The notes under the pieces were generated by a model. The model worked only from the letters and a program-made list of their open reading frames with translations, had not been told where the DNA came from and did no database searches. The position numbers and the translations under genes are program-made. 64,000 bases of DNA from Prosthecobacter sp. (GTDB lineage: Bacteria; Verrucomicrobiota; Verrucomicrobiia; Verrucomicrobiales; Verrucomicrobiaceae), in the NCBI RefSeq assembly GCF_034366625.1, contig NZ_JAXMIH010000019.1:1-64000 (forward strand), in the 5' to 3' direction. Position 1 is the first letter of the stretch. Every line of letters begins with the position of its first letter. This document shows positions 59,050-64,000 of the stretch, piece by piece.

Positions 59050-60021
59050 ATGATGAGACTTATTCAGCTTTTGATGACAGGAGCGGCCGTGTGGTCGCTG
59101 GCGAGTTGTGCGAACCAAGGAGTGGTGCGCGCGATTCCCGTGGCACCGGGCACCACTTACCTCCAGCCCGGCGCGGCAGAACAGAGCGATGGTGCACCTC
59201 ACATGATGCAGGTGATGCTACCGGAGCAGCCGATGCTGGTGGCGACGTCTGGTCCCTCGATTCGCGCGGCATCGTATCTGCTGCTGGATGCGCGTACGGG
59301 CCAGCACCTGGCTGGGCGCAATTTTGAAACCGCGCGGGCAGTGGCAAGCACCCAGAAGCTAGTGACGGCGCTGGTGGTGCTGGATGCAGGAAATCTCGAC
59401 AAGATGGTGCGCGTGCAGGCATCGGACGTGGCGGTGGAGCCGACACGCCTGGGGTTGAAGCCTGGGGAGGTCTATTCCCGGCGTATGCTGCTGTATGCCT
59501 TCCTGGTGAAGAGCTGTAACGACGTGGCCAATGTGCTGGCGCGTGACAATGCGGGCAGCATCGGCGCCTTTGCGGACAAGATGAACGCGAAGGTGCGCTC
59601 GCTAGGGGCCACAAATTCCCACTTCTGCAATCCGCATGGGCTGACCGTCAGAGGGCAGTATTCCACCGCGCGTGACATGGCCCGTGTGGCGATGGCCGCC
59701 TATCGCAATGGTGTGATTCGCGACGCGGTGCGGCGGAAGTACTACACCTTCCACCGGGCGGACGGGCGCACGGTCACGCTGGAGAGCACCAACGAGCTGT
59801 TGGGCGTGATGCCAGAGTGCAACGGCATGAAAACCGGCTACACGGTGGCCAGCGGACGTTGTTTGATCTCAAGTGCGGCCAGCGGCAGCCGTGAGGTGAT
59901 TCTGGTGCAGCTCGGCACCAAGACGAAGTACATCTGGGAGGATGCCCGCATCATGATGGGCTGGGGTCTGCAACGGCTGCGCTCACGCGGTGGTGTGGCG
60001 GTGGCGTGGACGGCAAATTGA
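59050..60021 (+). CDS. D-alanyl-D-alanine carboxypeptidase (peptidase S11), lipoprotein
   Basis: The enzyme trims the terminal D-Ala of peptidoglycan stem peptides in the periplasm. The 323-residue protein begins MMRLIQLLMTGAAVWSLASC, a lipoprotein signal with lipobox LASC. Penicillin-binding motifs are S-x-x-K in AVASTQKLVTAL, S-x-N in VKSCNDVANVL and K-T-G in NGMKTGYTVASG. The start at 59050 (or 59053) is chosen over GTG/ATG codons upstream (58960), which lack a signal. Length is shorter than DacA (about 400), so the C-terminal domain is missing or reduced. Confidence 0.9.
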   Translation: MMRLIQLLMTGAAVWSLASCANQGVVRAIPVAPGTTYLQPGAAEQSDGAPHMMQVMLPEQPMLVATSGPSIRAASYLLLDARTGQHLAGRNFETARAVASTQKLVTALVVLDAGNLDKMVRVQASDVAVEPTRLGLKPGEVYSRRMLLYAFLVKSCNDVANVLARDNAGSIGAFADKMNAKVRSLGATNSHFCNPHGLTVRGQYSTARDMARVAMAAYRNGVIRDAVRRKYYTFHRADGRTVTLESTNELLGVMPECNGMKTGYTVASGRCLISSAASGSREVILVQLGTKTKYIWEDARIMMGWGLQRLRSRGGVAVAWTAN

Positions 60022-60087
60022 ACAACACAAGTTGCGGCGAATCGTTCCCAACGGCAGAATACCCCACCCCCAATCGCCCAGCCAAGA

Positions 60088-61290
60088 ATGCCGGCCACCA
60101 CCCTCGTCTGCCCCCATTGCGAAAAAACTGTCGAAATTCAGGCTTCGGCAGTCACCCGATCACGTCCATGCCCGGAATGCGGCCAGATGGTGATGCTGCA
60201 AATGGCGGAGAAGACCACCAAGACGAAGCGTCGTGCGCTGTTGATGTCGCAGAATGAACCGCCGACCACGACGACTCTGCCGCGCCCGGTGATGGAGCCT
60301 TCCCATGAGCCGCAACCGCTTCCTGGCGATGCCTTTGAACGCATGCGCATGGACCCGGAGATCCACCAGTTCCGGCGTCGGCTGCTGTTTGGAGCGAGCG
60401 TGGTAGGGTTGATCGTGATCGTGCTTCTGGTGGTGAGCCTGTATCAGTCGGCCAAAGAGAGGGAGGGGATGAAACAGCTTTTCGGTTCGGAACAAGCCAA
60501 AGCGGGCGGTGCCAACACTCCCGCCGTGACACCCATGATTCCACCGGAAGAGGTTCTGCCACCGGTGACCACCGGCAACCTGGTCTTCCGCCCGCCAGGG
60601 AGCGAGGAACTCAAAACTGCCACCGCCCTTCCTAGCCGCAGCGACTCCACGGAGAATCTGGCCAAACTCGCTGCCGCCGAAGAAGTGCTGGGCAAGTTTC
60701 TCCAGGCGCCCGACTGGAAGCAGCGTGCGCTGCTGGTGCGCAACAAGCTGCGCGCGGCTCCTTTGATGAGCCTCTATTACGCGAAGAACGCCGACGGGCC
60801 GATGGTGTTTGATTCCATGGTCGAGGCGACGGAACTCCCCCCCCATTTCAGCGAGCATGTGGTGGTGTTTGAGGGCGGTGGTCGTCGTCTTGCCACCGTC
60901 GAGCACACCGCCGAAGGGCCGCGTGTGGACTGGGAGTCCTTTGTCGGAGCGGGTGAAATGGCCTGGTCGGATTTTCTCGAGTCAAAACCGGTGTCGCCCA
61001 CGCTGTTTCGCGTGCTGGTGTCTCCAGCGGGGCACTTTGAAAACCAGTTCGGAGATCCTGGTGTTTTGAAGTGCTACAGCCTGCGCAACATCTCCGAACC
61101 GGGTGCCAAGGTGGTCTATGGTTACGCGGACAAGGCCAGTTCGCTGGCCAAGGAGCTGGATTACTGGCTGCAGCAGAGCAGTGATGCGACTGTGCCGATG
61201 ATTCTGCGGCTGAAGTTCCCCCCCGACGCGCCAGTGGACTTCCAGGTCTGGATCCACCAGTTCGCGCAAGCCGGCTGGGTGGCCAAATAA
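60088..61290 (+). CDS. Zinc-ribbon membrane protein of unknown function
   Basis: The 400-residue protein has an N-terminal zinc ribbon with two C-x-x-C pairs (LVCPHCEKTVEIQA and RPCPECGQMVMLQM), a charged linker, one membrane segment (LLFGASVVGLIVIVLLVVSL, about 97-116) and a periplasmic or cytoplasmic C-terminal domain of about 230 residues (EEVLGKFLQAPDWKQRALLV, FRVLVSPAGHFENQFGDPGV). The C-terminal layout resembles a repeated all-alpha plus beta domain seen in Verrucomicrobia proteins, but I do not recognise a named family. It follows the D,D-carboxypeptidase by 66 bases in the same direction. Confidence 0.65.
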   Translation: MPATTLVCPHCEKTVEIQASAVTRSRPCPECGQMVMLQMAEKTTKTKRRALLMSQNEPPTTTTLPRPVMEPSHEPQPLPGDAFERMRMDPEIHQFRRRLLFGASVVGLIVIVLLVVSLYQSAKEREGMKQLFGSEQAKAGGANTPAVTPMIPPEEVLPPVTTGNLVFRPPGSEELKTATALPSRSDSTENLAKLAAAEEVLGKFLQAPDWKQRALLVRNKLRAAPLMSLYYAKNADGPMVFDSMVEATELPPHFSEHVVVFEGGGRRLATVEHTAEGPRVDWESFVGAGEMAWSDFLESKPVSPTLFRVLVSPAGHFENQFGDPGVLKCYSLRNISEPGAKVVYGYADKASSLAKELDYWLQQSSDATVPMILRLKFPPDAPVDFQVWIHQFAQAGWVAK

Positions 61291-61401
61291 GGCCATGATG
61301 GCCGATGGTCACGATTCGTGTAATTTTTCGCAAGATTTGCAAGAACCCTCGGGCCGCCTCGTAACTCCTCACGATTCCAGCAACAACACCCCTCCCTTAT
61401 T

Positions 61402-62736
61402 ATGAAAATGCATTCTCTCTGCCAAGGCAATCACCTTGATCTGCGCTCTGGTGCCAGCCGTCGTGACTTCCTCTATGTCGGCATGCTCGGCGGCCTGGGC
61501 CTCACGCTTCCTGAAATGCTGCGCCTCCAGGCTGCGGCCGTGATGCCCGAAGTGGAAACTTTCAAGCCGATCGCAGACTCGGTCATCCACATTTATCTTC
61601 CTGGCGGCATGGCACAGCATGAGTCGTGGGATCCGAAGCCTTTCGCCTCGCCCGACTACCGTGGTCCGTTTACTCCGATCAAGACTTCGATCCCTGGTGA
61701 ATACGTCGGCGAAAAGTTTGCCAACATCGCCAAGATCATGAACAAGCTCACCGTCATCCGTTCGATGACCCACGGTGAGGCCGCCCATGAGCGTGGCACG
61801 CACAACATGTTCACCGGCTATCGTCCGAGCCCGGCCATCAAGTTCCCCAGCTACGGCTCCATCATTTCGCACGAGCAGGGCAGCCGCAACAATCTGCCTC
61901 CTTATGTGGCGGTGCCGGGCGTCTTCGCTCCTGAGCAAGGAACCGGTTACATGAGCAGTGCTTTTGGTCCGTTTGCCTTGGGCAGCGATCCTGCTGACAA
62001 AGGCTTCAGCGTTCGCGATCTGCTCACTCCCAAAGATGTGGATGACAAGCGTTTCGACCGTCGCCGTAACCTGCTGGGTGCCGTGGACGAACACTTCAAG
62101 GCCGTCGAAAAATCCGACGCGATCAGCGCCATGGACAGCTTCTATCAGGCTGCCTACGGTCTTATCAGCAGTTCGCAGGCTCGTGAAGCCTTCGATATCT
62201 CGAAGGAAAGCGACAAACTCCGTGACGAATACGGTCGCAACTCCGCTGGTCAGCGCTTCCTGCTGGCCCGTCGCCTTGTGGAAGCCGGCGTGCGCATGGT
62301 TTCCGTCAACTACGGCGGCTGGGATCACCACTCGAACATCAAGGGAGCTTTTGACGGTCAGGCTCCGAACTTCGATCAGGCCTTCGCCCGCCTCATCACC
62401 GATCTTTCGGACCGTGGCATGCTCAAGAAGACGCTCGTCATCGTCAGTTCCGAATTCGGTCGCACGCCGAAGATCAACGGCACCAATGGTCGTGACCACT
62501 GGCCGCGCGTGTTCTCCGTTGCCATGGCCGGTGGCGGTGTCAAAGAGGGCTACATCCATGGTGCCTCCGATGCCCTTGGCGGTGAGCCTGATCGCGACGC
62601 GGTCGGTCCAGAAGATCTGGCCAAGACCATGTATCGTCTGCTCGGCATCAACGGTGAGAAGCGTATCATGGCCGATGGCGTTCGTCCGATTGACATCGTC
62701 AACGGTGGCCGCATCCTCACGGAAGCCCTCGCTTAA
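61402..62736 (+). CDS. DUF1501 protein with Tat signal
   Basis: The 444-residue protein has a leader with SRRDFLYVGMLGGLGLTLPE. Core motifs are VIHIYLPGGMAQHESWDPKP near residue 60, VIVSSEFGRTPKINGTNGRD followed by HWPRVFSVAMAGGG (GRDHW in place of GRDHH). It ends in DGVRPIDIVNGGRILTEALA. It differs in detail from the other three copies in the window and has no DUF1549 partner beside it. A strong terminator follows. Codon use is rich in CTC/GTC and appears highly biased, which may reflect good expression. Confidence 0.87.
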   Translation: MKMHSLCQGNHLDLRSGASRRDFLYVGMLGGLGLTLPEMLRLQAAAVMPEVETFKPIADSVIHIYLPGGMAQHESWDPKPFASPDYRGPFTPIKTSIPGEYVGEKFANIAKIMNKLTVIRSMTHGEAAHERGTHNMFTGYRPSPAIKFPSYGSIISHEQGSRNNLPPYVAVPGVFAPEQGTGYMSSAFGPFALGSDPADKGFSVRDLLTPKDVDDKRFDRRRNLLGAVDEHFKAVEKSDAISAMDSFYQAAYGLISSSQAREAFDISKESDKLRDEYGRNSAGQRFLLARRLVEAGVRMVSVNYGGWDHHSNIKGAFDGQAPNFDQAFARLITDLSDRGMLKKTLVIVSSEFGRTPKINGTNGRDHWPRVFSVAMAGGGVKEGYIHGASDALGGEPDRDAVGPEDLAKTMYRLLGINGEKRIMADGVRPIDIVNGGRILTEALA

Positions 62737-62760
62737 ACCGACGAAGAAAGTTCCAACGAG

Positions 62761-62790
62761 AAGCCCGGACAGCGATGTCCGGGCTTTTTT
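62761..62790 (+). terminator. Rho-independent terminator
   Basis: AAGCCCGGACA (62761-62771) pairs with TGTCCGGGCTT (62776-62786) around a GCGA loop and is followed by TTTTTT overlapping the stem end. It sits 24 bases after the DUF1501 stop and six bases before the end of the convergent prenyltransferase-repeat gene. Confidence 0.9.
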
Positions 62791-62796
62791 GTGTTT

Positions 62797-63684
62797 TCAG
62801 AGACTCAGGTGCCCCAGCGCCAGCAGTCCGTAATAGGTGTACTCGCAGTCCAGCGTGTCATCGGTCCAGTTGCCGTGGAAGCCTCCGGCCGCGTTCCAGA
62901 GGGAATCGACAAAATCCAGGCATGGCTCCTTGAGGCGTGAAAAATCGGCCTGCACCGCATCCAGTGCGTGCAAAGCCACCGCCGAGGAGAGCAAATCGGG
63001 CAGGGGAGCCGCAGGCAGCGCCAGGAAACCTCCTTGCGGCAGGCATTGCCGCATCAGCCAGTCCACCGCCTCCGGCGGCGGCGGCATGTCCATGTGCCGG
63101 TGCAGCGCCACCATGGCCGCCGTGGCCGTCGTGGAGCCAACGGGGATGCCCGGCTCATTGGACCACGCACCGTCGGGGGTTCTCAGTCCGCCCATGCATT
63201 CCGCCAGCCGCCAAGGCTCCGGCGGCAGTCCGCCGAGATCCTGGTAAGCGCCCCAGGCCAGCAGACAGCCATAAGCACTGCCTTTTTTCCTGCCTGGGGC
63301 TTGATGGTAGCCGCCGTCGGCACAGCGAAAGGTTTCGATGCGTGACGCCAAAGCCTCACGCGATGCCACGGGCAGCTCATCCAAGCCCGCATTCGCCCAG
63401 CAACGGGCCAGGCAGCACAGATGCACAAAATCCAGCCGTTCACCGTCGCCAAAACCCTTCAACCATGGACGCACGTCCGGGATCGTTTTGGCATCAACCG
63501 ACAGCGCCTGCAAACCCTCCAGCCCGAATACAGTGTAGTAGAGGTCAGACTTGTCATTGCGGTCCAAAAAACCGCCCTCAGGCGAGAGGCGCGAACGATA
63601 AAACGCCTCCACCAAGGCCGCTGACTCACCGAGCAGTTTCGGAGCCAGCCGTGCCACCTGCAGCATCTCAAGACGAAAGGACAT
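62797..63684 (-). CDS. Prenyltransferase/squalene-cyclase-like repeat protein
   Basis: The 295-residue protein starts MSFRLEMLQVARLAPKLLGE at 63684; two further ATG codons upstream would add Arg-rich residues. It is built of alpha-alpha repeats with the QW/PT-type glycines (SPEGGFLDRNDKSDLYYTVF, CADGGYHQAPG, TPDGAWSNEPGIPVGSTTAT, QGGFLALP, AAGGFHGNWTDDTLDCEYTY). This resembles protein prenyltransferase beta subunits and squalene cyclases, but the zinc and catalytic residues (for example DxDDTA) are not evident. It might be a binding protein rather than an enzyme. It is convergent with the DUF1501 gene. Confidence 0.75.
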   Translation of the reverse strand: MSFRLEMLQVARLAPKLLGESAALVEAFYRSRLSPEGGFLDRNDKSDLYYTVFGLEGLQALSVDAKTIPDVRPWLKGFGDGERLDFVHLCCLARCWANAGLDELPVASREALASRIETFRCADGGYHQAPGRKKGSAYGCLLAWGAYQDLGGLPPEPWRLAECMGGLRTPDGAWSNEPGIPVGSTTATAAMVALHRHMDMPPPPEAVDWLMRQCLPQGGFLALPAAPLPDLLSSAVALHALDAVQADFSRLKEPCLDFVDSLWNAAGGFHGNWTDDTLDCEYTYYGLLALGHLSL

Positions 63685-63795
63685 GCGCACGCGCCTAACC
63701 CGAAGCATGCCACGCCGCCAGAAGAAACTCATTTTCCCGCTTGAGAAATCCCTGCCTTGGTCAAAACTCGCCGTCCCGGTCAACCCGACTCCTTT

Positions 63796-63880
63796 GCTCA
63801 CGTGGCGGAATTGGTAGACGCGCTAGATTCAGGTTCTAGTGAGTAACATCGTGGAGGTTCGAGTCCTCTCGTGAGCACCA
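63796..63880 (+). tRNA. tRNA-Leu (CAG)
   Basis: An 85-base class II tRNA: acceptor GCTCACG/CGTGAGC, D-arm with AATTGGTAGA, anticodon loop TTCAGGT with anticodon CAG between CTAGA and TCTAG, a long variable arm (GAGTAACATCGTGG region), T-arm with TTCGAGT and encoded CCA (63878-63880). Confidence 0.95.
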
Positions 63881-63927
63881 TCCAGCGGCATCCTGCCGCA
63901 CGGGTGACCGGTCATACATTCAGCCAC

Positions 63928-64000
63928 ATGCAGGACGCAGGATTCGTGAGGAAGGCATTTGCGGGAATCGCATCGCGTTATGTGCTCGCGAACCATGTGC
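63928..64000 (+). CDS. menG: Demethylmenaquinone methyltransferase, MenG/UbiE-like (partial at window edge)
   Basis: ATG 63928 opens a frame running to the window edge, giving 24 residues. VRKAFAGIASRYVLANHV matches the conserved N-terminus of UbiE/MenG (family form V-x-x-x-F-x-x-I-A-x-x-Y-D-x-x-N), SAM-dependent enzymes that methylate demethylmenaquinone or ubiquinone precursors. The aspartate usual after Tyr is valine here. The presence of menD and menF in the window supports a menaquinone role. Only the N-terminus is visible. Confidence 0.75.
   Translation, partial: MQDAGFVRKAFAGIASRYVLANHV

Noticed and set aside
61369-62559. 396-codon minus-strand frame across the last DUF1501 gene
   Set aside because: Antisense of a protein with Tat leader and metal motifs; no recognisable domain.
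1-64000. CRISPR array or prophage
   Set aside because: No regularly spaced direct repeats of 24-40 bases and no phage structural genes were seen.

Overview
The window looks like a chromosomal segment of a high-GC Verrucomicrobiota bacterium, probably a Verrucomicrobiales/Prosthecobacter-like organism. This is inferred from family content: four DUF1501 proteins, a DUF1549/DUF1553 protein with an SHD1-type N-terminus, a Tat-exported Gfo/Idh/MocA oxidoreductase, a formylglycine-type sulfatase, a Ser/Thr kinase carrying FGE-sulfatase modules, and menaquinone and Kdo (Gram-negative envelope) genes. No taxonomic marker gene is present, so the assignment rests on family composition. Many starts lack a clear Shine-Dalgarno motif and instead have a C-run directly before ATG. 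No stretch longer than about 300 bases lacks a gene once shadow frames are discarded.

Layout. 1-1242: an insertion-sequence end (IS256-like) cutting an esterase gene, an inverted repeat and a small unknown protein. 1300-4428: a single large SIR2-STAND NTPase protein, the best candidate here for an anti-phage defence gene. 4475-8600: UvrD-type helicase, Tat oxidoreductase, lipoprotein. 8817-13487: membrane acyltransferase and a DUF1549/DUF1553-DUF1501 pair. 13670-15998: DUF3805/3806-like protein and sulfatase. 16144-23352: membrane M48-type metallopeptidase, double pseudokinase membrane protein, lipoprotein, Tat metallophosphoesterase, secreted protein and a degenerate receiver, several of them translationally coupled. 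23357-28224: trpF and a 1371-residue transmembrane Ser/Thr kinase with three FGE-like domains that lack the catalytic cysteines. 28279-30822: DUF1501, DUF423, tRNA-Phe and an orphan HigA-like antitoxin. 30858-33018: GpgS-like glycosyltransferase and PssA. 33122-34795: an Fe-S assembly group (rhodanese-like, IscU/SufU-like, SufT-like). 35004-42937: thiE, M16 protease, adenylate cyclase, hydrolase, secreted protein, rnhB and a YraN-like gene. 43007-45092: dhaK, a small cyclic-nucleotide-binding protein, dhaL. 45079-47630: menD and menF, with the start of a menG/ubiE-like gene at the right edge (63928). 47732-52529: SIS protein, DUF1501, zinc-ribbon coiled coil, nucleotidyltransferase. 52541-56109: kdtA, rsmD, a Fic protein apparently inserted next to a duplicated rsmD start, and a DUF2750 protein. 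56198-63880: beta-propeller protein, CxxC protein, PpiC-type isomerase, D,D-carboxypeptidase, zinc-ribbon membrane protein, DUF1501, prenyltransferase-repeat protein and tRNA-Leu.

How genes fit together. Three housekeeping themes are coherent: menaquinone synthesis (menF-menD and menG), Fe-S cluster maturation (rhodanese-sufU-sufT) and envelope biogenesis (kdtA, pssA, D,D-carboxypeptidase). The most unusual material is the signalling and proteolysis block at 16-28 kb, which mixes degenerate kinases, a degenerate receiver and inactive-looking FGE domains, and the single-gene SIR2-STAND system at 1.3-4.4 kb. A cAMP link between the adenylate cyclase (38.6 kb) and the cyclic-nucleotide-binding protein inside the dihydroxyacetone kinase operon (44.0 kb) is plausible but inferred. 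Several short inverted-repeat elements (REP/MITE-like) and two gene relics show local rearrangement.
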